From Desulfobulbaceae bacterium (lineage in GTDB: Bacteria > Desulfobacterota > Desulfobulbia > Desulfobulbales > Desulfocapsaceae), in NCBI GenBank assembly GCA_031256095.1, contig JAIRRG010000016.1, positions 1 through 7,103 on the forward strand: DNA of 7,103 nucleotides. The letters run 5' to 3'. The stretch's first letter is position 1. Each line of letters opens with the position of its first letter. This document shows positions 1-6,642 of this stretch, one piece after another. The notes beneath the pieces were generated by a model. That model was not told the DNA's origin. It ran no database searches and saw only the letters and a program-made list of their open reading frames with translations. The position numbers and the translations under genes are program-made.

Positions 1-68
1 CGTCAGGAGACGAGGGGGAGCAATTAGGGGTAATACAATTTCTAAATTAAAACTTGAATAATTTTCTG

Positions 69-155
69 TGTCATTGCCAGCAAAGCGAAGCAATTCATGC
101 TATGTGAAACATTGGAAAAATGGATTGCTTCGTCACTTCGTTCCTCGCAACGACA
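69..155. repeat. imperfect inverted repeat, dispersed palindromic type (TGTCATTGC...GCAACGACA)
   Basis: The left arm (69-98) and right arm (120-155) are near reverse complements. The outer ends read TGTCATTGC and, reversed, TGTCGTTGC. Both arms contain CGAAGCAAT. The right arm is six bases longer in the middle, so one arm has lost or gained a CGAAGT-like unit. The loop holds its own small hairpin, ATGT-GAA-ACAT (102-112). On the minus strand it translates as CEERSDEAIH...FALLAMT, which I recognise from memory as the typical spurious peptide made by a repeat scattered through many bacterial genomes. It fits a non-autonomous, MITE-like or REP-like element. It carries no gene. It may also fold at the 3' end of the hyp message, but no U-run follows to make a classic terminator. 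Confidence 0.75.
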
Positions 156-175
156 TGAGCTAGTATATAATCTTT

Positions 176-187
176 GATTTATAAATC
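176..187. repeat. 12-base AT-rich perfect palindrome
   Basis: GATTTATAAATC equals its own reverse complement. It lies 41 bases after the hypE stop. It could be chance in an AT-rich stretch, a protein-binding site, or part of a weak 3'-end structure. With a zero-length loop it is not a good RNA hairpin. Confidence 0.35.
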
Positions 188-228
188 GAATTATTTGGCT
201 TGGAGAGTCGCTTTCCGACGGACATCCA

Positions 229-1242
229 TTAGCAAATACGCGGTAGGAGTTCGTGCGCTGGCGGCGTAATTTCCCGTGAACCGCCGATGGCGTTGCGCAT
301 AATGACCCGGCCACGGGCGGCGGCTTGACCAACGCGGCCAATGATCGCCGCATCGGCGCCATGGGGACTATGGCGCATGACCTCCAGCGCCTTGTCGCCA
401 TCCCGTTCCGGGCAAAAGAGGACCATCTTGCCTTCGTTGGCCAAAAAAAGAGGATCGAAGCCCAAGACCTCGCAAAAACCGCGCACCGTTTCCCGAACCG
501 GGATCCGCGTCTCGTCGATTTCCATGACCATGCCCGACTGCTCGGCCATCTCGGCCAGAATGGTGCCCAAACCGCCGCGGGTACAATCGCGCATGGCGTG
601 GACGGAATCGACGGCGGCCAGGACGGCGGCGACCAGATGGTTGAGAGGAGCGGAATCGGACTCGAGGCCGCCGGCAAAGCCAAAACCTTCGCGAGCATTG
701 ACCAGGGCCGCCCCATGATCACCGATGTTGCCATTCAAGATGATGACATCACCCGGCTGGATCGAGGCAGTGGCAATCGGAGAGGGATAACGAATAACGC
801 CAACGCCGGCGGTATTGATAAAAAGGCCGTCGGCGGCGCCCTTGGCCACCACTTTGGTATCACCGGTGACGATATGGACCTGGGCCTCACGCGCCGCTGC
901 CGCCATCGCCTGGATAATCTCGCGCAGGCTGGCCAAGGGGAATCCTTCTTCGAGAATGAAACCGGCGCTCAGATACAGCGGAACGCCGCCGCACATCGAT
1001 ACATCGTTGACCGTGCCGTGCACAGCCAGGGATCCGATATTGCCGCCGGGAAAAAACAGTGGGTGCACCACATAGGAATCGGTCGTCAGGCAGAGCTTTT
1101 CCTGACCAATTTGCATCAGGGCTCCATCGGCCAGCGGCGCCAAAAGCGGGTTGGTAAAGGCCGGGAGAAAAACCTCGCGGATCAGTTCACTCGTTAACAG
1201 GCCACCACCGCCATGGGCGAGAAGAATATGCTCATATTTCAT
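229..1242 (-). CDS. hypE: hydrogenase expression/formation protein HypE
   Basis: HypE is a PurM/AIR-synthase-like ATPase that dehydrates its own C-terminal thiocarboxamide to thiocyanate and so supplies CN to the HypCD complex. The 337-residue product has the usual length. It starts MKYEHILLAHGGGG and contains DSYVVHPLFFPGGNIG (55-70), NDVSMCGGVP (79-88), HIVTGDTKVV (123-132), RDCTRGGLGT (218-227) and LANEGKM (267-273). It ends in PRIC, and the terminal Cys337 is the residue carbamoylated by HypF, so the gene is intact to its last codon. The ATG has a strong AAGGAAGG five bases upstream, inside the end of hypF. It is the last gene of the cluster, followed by a non-coding stretch with a dispersed repeat. 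Confidence 0.97.
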   Translation of the reverse strand: MKYEHILLAHGGGGLLTSELIREVFLPAFTNPLLAPLADGALMQIGQEKLCLTTDSYVVHPLFFPGGNIGSLAVHGTVNDVSMCGGVPLYLSAGFILEEGFPLASLREIIQAMAAAAREAQVHIVTGDTKVVAKGAADGLFINTAGVGVIRYPSPIATASIQPGDVIILNGNIGDHGAALVNAREGFGFAGGLESDSAPLNHLVAAVLAAVDSVHAMRDCTRGGLGTILAEMAEQSGMVMEIDETRIPVRETVRGFCEVLGFDPLFLANEGKMVLFCPERDGDKALEVMRHSPHGADAAIIGRVGQAAARGRVIMRNAIGGSREITPPAHELLPRIC

Positions 1243-3529
1243 CGGAACCTTCCTTTTTCATCCGTGACCCGGCGATGACCGCCTGGCCGAGAGCGATACC
1301 GCCATCGTTGGTCGGAACCCGGCGATGACGTAGCGCCGTAAAACCCGCCTTGCTCAGAGAAGCCAGGCAACCTTCCAAGAGAATACGATTCTGAAAACAG
1401 CCGCCGCTGAGGGCAAGGCGGCGGATATTGGTTTCACTGGCTATTTTTCCCGCCATGTCGGTGATGGCGGCAATAATCGTTTGATGAAATGATGCCGCCT
1501 GATCGGCAAGCGATGCCCCCAGGAAAACATGATCGACCAGGGCGCGGATCATCGGGCGGCAATCAAGGATAAAAACTGTCCCTTCCTTGGTTATTTCGTA
1601 GGGTAAATTGACGCCCTTCCCCTTGCCTGCCGACGCCTCCAGTTCCATGGCCGCTTGTCCTTCAAAGCTGACCCGGCCTCTTAGGCCCAAAATGGCGGCG
1701 ACGCCATCAAAAAGGCGGCCAAGGCTCGATGTTTCCGGACAGTTGACGCGCCGTTCGATCATTTGATGCAGCGCCGGCGCCGGGAAATCCATCGGCAAAA
1801 GGGAAAGACGGCGGGCCGGGTCTTGCCAGGCGGCGCCGAAGGCGGAAAAAAGAAGAGCCGCCGCTGTCCGCCACGGCTGACGAATGGCTTGGTCGCCGCC
1901 GGGCAAAAGAAAATAGCGAAAATGGCCAAGGCGCTGAAAAGATAGCATATCGGTTAACAAAAATTCGCCGCCCCAGATGCGGCCATCCGTTCCCAGACCG
2001 GTGCCGTCCATGGCCAGGCCAAGGACGGGATCCGTCACCTGATTCTCGGCCATACAACTGACGATGTGAGCGTGATGGTGCTGAACCGGAATGATGGTAT
2101 TCGCCGTCATGCGGGAGGCGGCCTGGCTGGAATAGTAATCGGGATGGAGATCGCAAGCGATAATATCTGGATGGCATTCCGTGATGTTTTCAAGCAGATC
2201 AATATTCTCGCGCAAGAAATCACGGGCCAAGGGGGTTTCCAAGTCACCGATATGGGGACTGATAACCGCTTCATCGTGCCGCAAGAGACAAATCTGCCCC
2301 TTCATTTGCGCGCCCAAGGCCAGCACCGGGGGAAAGGACGTCGCAAGAGGAAGAGGTTTCGGGGTCAGGCCGCGGGAACGGCGCAGCAGCATGGCTTCGC
2401 CAGCATAGACAGCGGCGATGCTATCGTCACAGCGAACGAGAATATCCCGGTTATGGACGAGGAAATAGTCGGCAATGCTGTGGAGGCGCTGAATTGCTTC
2501 GCGATTGGCAAGGCAAATGGGTTCATCGCTGCGGTTGGCGCTGGTCAAGACCAGGGCGGTTAAAAAGCCGTCGGCAAAGAGAAGATGATGGAGTGGGGTG
2601 TAAGGCAACATTATCCCCACTGTATCCATGCCGGGGGCGATTGAGTGGGCAAGATCATTGCCTGGCCGCTGCCGCAAGAGGACAATCGGACGCTGCGGGC
2701 TAACGAGAAGGCGCTCTTCCTCGGTGTTGATATGGGCATAACGCCTGGCCGCTTCGATATCCGGGAGCATGACGGCCAGAGGCTTTTCTGGGCGATGCTT
2801 GCGCAAGCGCAGGGTTTGTACGGCATGGTCGTTATCGGCGGCAACGGCCAGATGAAAACCGCCCAAACCTTTGATAGCGACAATGGCGCCTTCTTGCAAA
2901 AGCCTGACGGCCTCCTGCCAGGGAGCGCCGCCGCTGGTAATTTCCTGGCCCTGACGATCGAGAAGGCGCAGGACAGGGCCGCAGGTGGGGCAGGCGTTGG
3001 GCTGGGCGTGAAAGCGGCGATTGGCCGGATCGTCAAATTCCTGCTGGCAGTCGGGACACAAGGGAAAACAGGCCATCGACGTCCGCTGGCGATCATAGGG
3101 AATATCACGAATGATGGTCAACCTGGGGCCACAATTAGTGCAGTTGATAAAGGGATAGTGATGGCGGCGGTCGGCGACGTTTTTCATCTCCGCCAGGCAA
3201 TTATCGCAGGTGGCGATATCGGGCGTGATCGCGGCCTTCCGGGCCGGACTCCGTTCGCTGCCAAGAATGGCAAAGCCAGGCTCGCCCCGCGGCGGCAATT
3301 CCCATGTCTGAGCGACATGGACCTCGGCCATCGGCGGCGATGTTTTTGTGACATCACAAATAAAATCAGCTATATGGGAAGGGATCCCCTCAACCTCGGC
3401 ATAAACCCCGGCCGAATCGTTTCGTACCCAGCCGACGAGGACATGGCGACGGGCCAGCCGGTAGATAAAGGGACGGAAACCCACCCCTTGGACAATGCCA
3501 GTGAAGAGATAGCGGATACGTTGAATCAC
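1232..3529 (-). CDS. hypF: carbamoyltransferase HypF
   Basis: HypF uses carbamoyl phosphate and ATP to carbamoylate the C-terminal cysteine of HypE, the first step of cyanide-ligand synthesis. The 765-residue protein has the full family architecture. An N-terminal acylphosphatase domain (about 4-90) has GIVQGVGFRPF with Arg19 and Asn37. Two zinc fingers follow, Cys108/111/130/133 and Cys158/161/180/183. A YrdC-like domain (about 205-385) has KHRPEKPLAVML and SANRSDEP. The C-terminal Kae1-like domain has QHHHAH (483-488) supplying metal-binding histidines, AMDGTGLGTDG (506-516), LSGGCFQN (707-714) and NDGGIALGQ (741-749). The start is GTG within a GTGA overlap with the hypB stop, with no clear Shine-Dalgarno site, so it probably depends on ribosomes finishing hypB. 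Its stop overlaps hypE by 11 bases. No truncation or frameshift is seen. Confidence 0.97.
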   Translation of the reverse strand: MIQRIRYLFTGIVQGVGFRPFIYRLARRHVLVGWVRNDSAGVYAEVEGIPSHIADFICDVTKTSPPMAEVHVAQTWELPPRGEPGFAILGSERSPARKAAITPDIATCDNCLAEMKNVADRRHHYPFINCTNCGPRLTIIRDIPYDRQRTSMACFPLCPDCQQEFDDPANRRFHAQPNACPTCGPVLRLLDRQGQEITSGGAPWQEAVRLLQEGAIVAIKGLGGFHLAVAADNDHAVQTLRLRKHRPEKPLAVMLPDIEAARRYAHINTEEERLLVSPQRPIVLLRQRPGNDLAHSIAPGMDTVGIMLPYTPLHHLLFADGFLTALVLTSANRSDEPICLANREAIQRLHSIADYFLVHNRDILVRCDDSIAAVYAGEAMLLRRSRGLTPKPLPLATSFPPVLALGAQMKGQICLLRHDEAVISPHIGDLETPLARDFLRENIDLLENITECHPDIIACDLHPDYYSSQAASRMTANTIIPVQHHHAHIVSCMAENQVTDPVLGLAMDGTGLGTDGRIWGGEFLLTDMLSFQRLGHFRYFLLPGGDQAIRQPWRTAAALLFSAFGAAWQDPARRLSLLPMDFPAPALHQMIERRVNCPETSSLGRLFDGVAAILGLRGRVSFEGQAAMELEASAGKGKGVNLPYEITKEGTVFILDCRPMIRALVDHVFLGASLADQAASFHQTIIAAITDMAGKIASETNIRRLALSGGCFQNRILLEGCLASLSKAGFTALRHRRVPTNDGGIALGQAVIAGSRMKKEGSDEI
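1248..1255 (-). promoter_or_regulatory. hypE ribosome binding site
   Basis: AAGGAAGG on the minus strand, five bases before the hypE ATG, is the strongest Shine-Dalgarno match in the window. It lies within the last codons of hypF and supports the start at 1242 and the 11-base overlap. Confidence 0.75.
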
Positions 3530-4191
3530 GGACGGCGGGCGAAGAAATCGTTCATCCGGTCACGGAGCCATTCAAACCATTGCTCCAGTCCAGCTTGAGT
3601 TTTACACGACACCTGGAAAATGCTTAAATTTCGATTAATGATCAGGGAGTCTTTGATCGCCTTATCGATATTAAAGGAAACATGCGCCATCAGATCCATT
3701 TTGTTGATGATGAGGGCGGCGGACTTCTCGAACATCAGGGGGTATTTGCGCGGCTTGTCGTCCCCTTCCGGGGTGCTGAGGATCATTACCTTGATATTTT
3801 CGCCGACGTTGAATTCAGCGGGACAGACGAGATTGCCGACATTTTCGGTAATCAGCAAATCAATGGCGCCGAGATCGAAGTTGGGGAGGATTTCCTGCAC
3901 CATATTACCGTCGATATGACAGGCGCCACCGGTATTGATCTGGATGACGGGAATGCCGAGTTTGGCGATACGCTCGGCGTCAAAGCTGTCTTGAATATCG
4001 CCTTCAATAACGGCAATACGATAGCGATCCCGCAACCCGTCAATGGTGCGTTCGACCAAAGATGTCTTGCCAGCCCCCGGCGAACTCATGAGATTGATAA
4101 CAAAAACTTTTTTTTCATCGAAGAGGGCGCGGTTATCCCGGGCGATGCGATTATTGGCATCGAGAATATTGGTTACGGTTCGAACAAGCAT
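3526..4191 (-). CDS. hypB: hydrogenase nickel incorporation GTPase HypB, short form
   Basis: HypB is a SIMIBI-class GTPase that drives nickel transfer together with HypA. The ATG at 4191 has AGGAAG close upstream and AAGGA ten bases upstream, and it gives 221 residues. The longer open frame upstream only shadows the end of hypD. Motifs are the P-loop SSPGAGKTS (36-44), EGDIQDSFDAERI (63-75), the G-domain metal site GGACHIDGNM with Cys91 and His92 paired with Cys123 in ENVGNLVCPAEF, the guanine-specificity motif NKMD (163-166) and SCK (195-197). The protein starts almost at the G domain. It lacks both the N-terminal CxxCGC high-affinity nickel motif of E. coli HypB and the His-rich nickel-storage stretch of other HypBs. 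It therefore resembles the H. pylori type in lacking them. The stop overlaps the hypF start by four bases (GTGA). Confidence 0.96.
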   Translation of the reverse strand: MLVRTVTNILDANNRIARDNRALFDEKKVFVINLMSSPGAGKTSLVERTIDGLRDRYRIAVIEGDIQDSFDAERIAKLGIPVIQINTGGACHIDGNMVQEILPNFDLGAIDLLITENVGNLVCPAEFNVGENIKVMILSTPEGDDKPRKYPLMFEKSAALIINKMDLMAHVSFNIDKAIKDSLIINRNLSIFQVSCKTQAGLEQWFEWLRDRMNDFFARRP

Positions 4192-4194
4192 CTT

Positions 4195-4206
4195 CTTCCT
4201 ATCCTT
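4195..4206 (-). promoter_or_regulatory. hypB ribosome binding site region
   Basis: Two purine runs in the 19-base hypD-hypB gap, AAGGA and AGGAAG, precede the ATG at 4191 by ten and three bases. They fix the short HypB start and argue against an upstream N-terminal metal-binding extension, since the gap and the hypD stop leave no room for one without overlap in a different frame. Confidence 0.65.
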
Positions 4207-4210
4207 TTTA

Positions 4211-5305
4211 TTAATCAAAATTGTACTTAAAATAAGCGGCGCAGGTTCCCTCTGAAGAAACCATGCAAGGGCCAATCGGATTGAGGGGGGTGCAGACGGT
4301 TTTGAACAGCGGGCAATCAACCGGGCTGGTCGTGCCGCGCAGCACCGCGCCACAGCGACAGCCCACCGGCTCGGCTGAGGTGAAGGCGGGAATGGTAAAT
4401 TTCTTCCAGGCATCCCATTTTTCGTACATCGGGCCGGGCACCAGGCCACTGTTGTCCAACCAGCCTATTCCGCGCCATTGCGAGGAAGCCGTGGCAAATA
4501 CCTCGGCCATGACCTGCCGCGCCCGTTCATTGCCCTCGGGTTTGAGACCACGGCTGTACTGAATGGCCACGGAAAACTGGCCTTGCACGATCTGCTCCAG
4601 AATCATGGCAATACCCTGCAAGATATCAACCGATTCAAAACCGGTGATAACCGGCGCTTTGCCGGCCACAGCCAGCGGCTGGTATATATCAGTGCCAGTG
4701 ATAATACTGACATGACCAGGGCAGAGGAAGCCATCGATCCGCAAATCCGAATCATGAATAAGCAGGTCCAAAACCGGGGGAACGATTTTGACAACCGACA
4801 AAACGGAAAAATTCTCCTGATTGTTTTTACGGGCGCGTTGCAGGACGGCGGCAATGGTTGGAGCTGTCGTTTCAAAGCCAATACCCATAAAAACAACCTG
4901 CTTGTCCGGATGTTCCTCGGCCAGGCGGAGGGCGTCAAGGGGCGACAGGACGACGCGGATATCATGTCCCCGCGAACGAATCACCTGCAAAGAAAGCCCC
5001 TCTGAGGCCGGAACCCGGACCATATCGCCAAAGGTGGCAAAGAGGATGTTCTCTTGCGACGCCAGATGCAGGGCGGCGTCAATTTGCGCCGGGGAAGTGA
5101 CGCAGACCGGGCAGCCCGGACCAGACAGGAGGCGGATATTGGGCGGCAAGACATGACGAATACCAAAGCGACCGATGGCCGCGGTATGACTGCCGCAAAT
5201 CTCCATGATGGCGACCGGACGACTTATCTTTCCGGATAGCCGCTCTATTTTGCGGATCAGCGCCTTGGCTAAATCGGAATCGCGGTATTCATCAATATAT
5301 CTCAT
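4211..5305 (-). CDS. hypD: hydrogenase formation protein HypD (Fe-S scaffold)
   Basis: HypD is the [4Fe-4S] scaffold on which, with HypC, the Fe(CN)2CO moiety is assembled. I place the start at the ATG at 5305 (MRYIDEY). It has AAGGAG ten bases upstream and gives 364 residues, close to the roughly 370 usual in the family. The frame is open further upstream, but that part only shadows hypC. Conserved features in order are EICGSHT with Cys37, GPGCPVCVT with Cys65 and Cys68, GIGFETTAPT (141-150) and GFLCPGHVSIITG with Cys195. A cysteine-rich C-terminal region (Cys316, Cys318, Cys331, Cys338, Cys347, Cys355) supplies the cluster ligands. No key residue appears to be missing. hypB follows after 19 bases. 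Confidence 0.97.
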   Translation of the reverse strand: MRYIDEYRDSDLAKALIRKIERLSGKISRPVAIMEICGSHTAAIGRFGIRHVLPPNIRLLSGPGCPVCVTSPAQIDAALHLASQENILFATFGDMVRVPASEGLSLQVIRSRGHDIRVVLSPLDALRLAEEHPDKQVVFMGIGFETTAPTIAAVLQRARKNNQENFSVLSVVKIVPPVLDLLIHDSDLRIDGFLCPGHVSIITGTDIYQPLAVAGKAPVITGFESVDILQGIAMILEQIVQGQFSVAIQYSRGLKPEGNERARQVMAEVFATASSQWRGIGWLDNSGLVPGPMYEKWDAWKKFTIPAFTSAEPVGCRCGAVLRGTTSPVDCPLFKTVCTPLNPIGPCMVSSEGTCAAYFKYNFD

Positions 5306-5522
5306 GGTCGATGAGCTCCTTGAGAAAATCGAGTTTCTCCTTTGCCAGCTCCTGGTCAACCTTATGGATGGCAAAACCAGCATGGCAGATGACGTAGTCA
5401 CCCAAGCCGACGTCCTCATCAACAATATCGAGAGACACTTCACGACGGGTGCCGCCGATATCAATCAGCGCCATATTATAGTCGTCAATCGAGAGAATTT
5501 TACCGGGAAAGCCGATGCACAT
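5292..5522 (-). CDS. hypC: hydrogenase assembly chaperone HypC
   Basis: HypC is a small OB-fold chaperone. With HypD it carries the iron while CN and CO ligands are added, then escorts it to the large-subunit precursor. The 76-residue product begins MCIGFPGKIL. Cys2 is the essential iron-ligating residue, exposed after removal of Met1. A second signature, GDYVICHAGFAIHKVD, spans residues 41-56 and includes the conserved His47. The length is typical (the E. coli protein is about 90 residues). The ATG is preceded by GAGG at a spacing of seven bases. The 3' end overlaps the hypD start by 14 bases, so HypC and HypD, which form a physical complex, are probably translationally coupled. A hydrogenase-specific paralogue (HybG/HupF) is possible by sequence, but pairing with hypD favours HypC. 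Confidence 0.96.
   Translation of the reverse strand: MCIGFPGKILSIDDYNMALIDIGGTRREVSLDIVDEDVGLGDYVICHAGFAIHKVDQELAKEKLDFLKELIDHEIY
5316..5321 (-). promoter_or_regulatory. hypD ribosome binding site
   Basis: AAGGAG on the minus strand lies inside the 3' end of hypC, ten bases before the hypD ATG at 5305. It decides the start, because the open frame extends 53 codons further upstream without a comparable site or family-like residues. Confidence 0.75.
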
Positions 5523-5739
5523 AAGAGAGCCTCAAGCGAGTAATTTTTCCGCTTTCGATGGGGAGGTATGGAAATGAAAGAGCATAACAGGCAAATACAT
5601 GGTTAAAATCATTGCCAGGGTGACTGCATTAGCCTGTGAAAATCCGCGCGCCACCCTTGGGCCTGAATAAGGACGGTAGCACCAAGCGTTTCCTGACTTT
5701 GTTTTCCAGGGCGCCACTGACGCCAAGCTGCCAAAGAAA
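5523..5739 (-). other. 217-base spacer between hypA and hypC, no supported gene
   Basis: All other junctions in this cluster are overlaps or gaps of at most 19 bases, so this spacer stands out. A 64-codon minus-strand frame (5532-5726, TTG start) crosses it and ends in a TGA within the hypC Shine-Dalgarno region. Its translation is rich in Trp, Pro, Ser and Arg, matches no family I know and has no ribosome site. A second frame runs into it from the wrong frame of hypA. I see no tRNA, no strong terminator and no tandem repeat. A weak extended -10-like TGTTATGCT (5581-5589) could start an internal hypC transcript, but its -35 element is poor. The spacer may be leader, processing site or gene remnant. 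Confidence 0.6.
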
Positions 5740-6087
5740 CTAATCCACGTCCATTTCCAGCAATTTTAGCTCTTCCGTGCCCCCGGAAAGCACAATATCT
5801 TGACCTTGGCAACGAGGGCAATACTCGGCCAGGGCACCGGGCAGGACGATATCTTCCTCGCAGGAAAAACAGTAGATGCGAGCGGGAAGAATTTCAAAAT
5901 CGAGGGCGGCGCCCTCGACGATGGTAGCAGCCGATTGAACGGAGAAAGCGAATTCCAGCGATTTCCGATCCAGGCAAGAAAGGCGGCCAAAACTCAACTT
6001 CAGAGAACGGACGCGGGAAAATTTTTCCCGCCCGGCATATTGTTCGACAATAGTCAGCAAGGATTGGATGAGAGACAATTCATGCAT
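5740..6087 (-). CDS. hypA: hydrogenase nickel incorporation protein HypA
   Basis: HypA is the nickel metallochaperone that works with HypB to deliver Ni(II) to the hydrogenase large-subunit precursor in the cytoplasm. The 115-residue protein has the normal family length. It opens with MHELSL, in which Met1, His2 and Glu3 belong to the nickel site. The structural zinc site is two CxxC motifs: Cys73-x2-Cys76 (CFSC) and Cys90-x2-Cys93 (CPRC). The ATG at 6087 is fixed by the invariant MHE start and lies three bases after the endopeptidase stop. Upstream there is only a weak GGGAA, so coupling to the preceding gene is likely. It ends in TAG and is followed by the only long spacer in the cluster. 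A paralogue such as HybF cannot be separated from HypA by sequence alone, but no second copy is present here. Confidence 0.96.
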   Translation of the reverse strand: MHELSLIQSLLTIVEQYAGREKFSRVRSLKLSFGRLSCLDRKSLEFAFSVQSAATIVEGAALDFEILPARIYCFSCEEDIVLPGALAEYCPRCQGQDIVLSGGTEELKLLEMDVD

Positions 6088-6090
6088 CGA

Positions 6091-6642
6091 CTATTTTCCC
6101 AGCGTAATACCCAAACGCGCCATCTCTTTAAGAAGGGCCTGTTCGACAACAGGGAATTTGTCTCGCAAGACAGGAGTCAAATCGAGATCCATTTCCTGAT
6201 ATTGCTCAGGAACAATACAGAGAAATACGGTGTCCGGCATCTCGCCCAGCATGTCCGCCTTACACATGACATCGGCGAATTTTACCTCGTGAACCGAAGT
6301 GGGCGGAGGAAGATGATCCTGAATTTCTTCCCGCGTACACCGGTAGAGATTGCCTGGAGTATCTGTAAGCTTCAGGACATCAATAACAATCAGATGATCG
6401 CAATTGCCAATAGTATCCAGTAGGGCATAGCCCAAGGTGCCGCCATCCATCAGGAGAACATTCGGCGGCACATTGGGATGACGCTCGGTAAACCAGCGGA
6501 CGAAATGAACGCCGAAACCTTCATCGGCCATAAGAATATTTCCCAATCCCAAAACAGTCAGATATTTCCGTTCTGAAGAAAAGGAAAAGGGGAGAGAATT
6601 TTCTCCTCCCCCCTCCAGGATTATTTTACGCTGATCAGTCAT
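6091..6642 (-). CDS. hyaD: hydrogenase maturation endopeptidase (HyaD/HybD family, peptidase M52)
   Basis: This endopeptidase clips the C-terminal peptide from the hydrogenase large subunit after nickel insertion, which locks the active site closed. The 183-residue product has the family signatures GLGNILMADEGFGVH (residues 32-46), MDGGTLGYALLD (65-76), VIDVLK (86-91) and SVHEVKFADV (116-125). By alignment with E. coli HybD from memory, the three nickel-contacting residues correspond to Glu41, Asp88 and His118, and all are present. The ATG follows the cytochrome b stop with no gap, and only a weak AAGAAA lies upstream, so translation is probably coupled. Compared with HybD, about 25 extra residues precede the first beta strand (KYLTVLGLGN). 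That extension is encoded by an unusually G-rich stretch. No good alternative start with a Shine-Dalgarno site lies nearer the conserved core. Its position beside the cytochrome gene suggests it is dedicated to this hydrogenase. Confidence 0.95.
   Translation of the reverse strand: MTDQRKIILEGGGENSLPFSFSSERKYLTVLGLGNILMADEGFGVHFVRWFTERHPNVPPNVLLMDGGTLGYALLDTIGNCDHLIVIDVLKLTDTPGNLYRCTREEIQDHLPPPTSVHEVKFADVMCKADMLGEMPDTVFLCIVPEQYQEMDLDLTPVLRDKFPVVEQALLKEMARLGITLGK
6589..6611 (-). other. hairpin at a G-rich tract early in the endopeptidase gene
   Basis: On the minus strand a run of six G followed by AGGAGAA is answered by TTCTCTCCCC. This gives two five-base stem halves (GGGGA/TCCCC and GAGAA/TTCTC) with one bulged G and a tight AA loop. 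A T-rich stretch follows. It lies at about codons 11-18, in the family-atypical N-terminal extension. It may pause ribosomes or polymerase or act as a processing site. The structure is visible but its function is a guess. Confidence 0.35.

Noticed and set aside
42..734. 230-codon minus-strand frame overlapping hypE and the repeat
   Set aside because: It is a wrong-frame reading of hypE that continues into the inverted repeat and shows the CEERSDEAI false peptide.
325..1197. 290-codon plus-strand open frame opposite hypE
   Set aside because: It lies entirely antisense to a motif-complete hypE, has no family-like motifs, and is explained by codon bias leaving the opposite strand free of stops.
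2645..3598. 317-codon plus-strand open frame opposite hypF
   Set aside because: It is antisense to the zinc-finger and acylphosphatase part of HypF, with low-complexity Gly/Ala/Arg composition and no recognisable domain.
4192..4449. N-terminal extension of HypB from the longer open frame
   Set aside because: It overlaps hypD in another frame, and its Cys/Pro/Arg-rich residues do not form the CxxCGC or His-rich nickel motifs. The ATG at 4191 has a good ribosome site.
5532..5726. 64-codon frame in the hypA-hypC spacer as a small gene
   Set aside because: It has a TTG start, no ribosome site, no known family and an unlikely composition. It is kept only as a question under the spacer finding.
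5711..5726. Possible sigma-54 promoter (TTGGC...GC with GG-N10-GC spacing)
   Set aside because: The -24 half is fair, but the -12 half reads GCGC rather than TTGC and the AC after TGGC is missing. Such a match is expected by chance.
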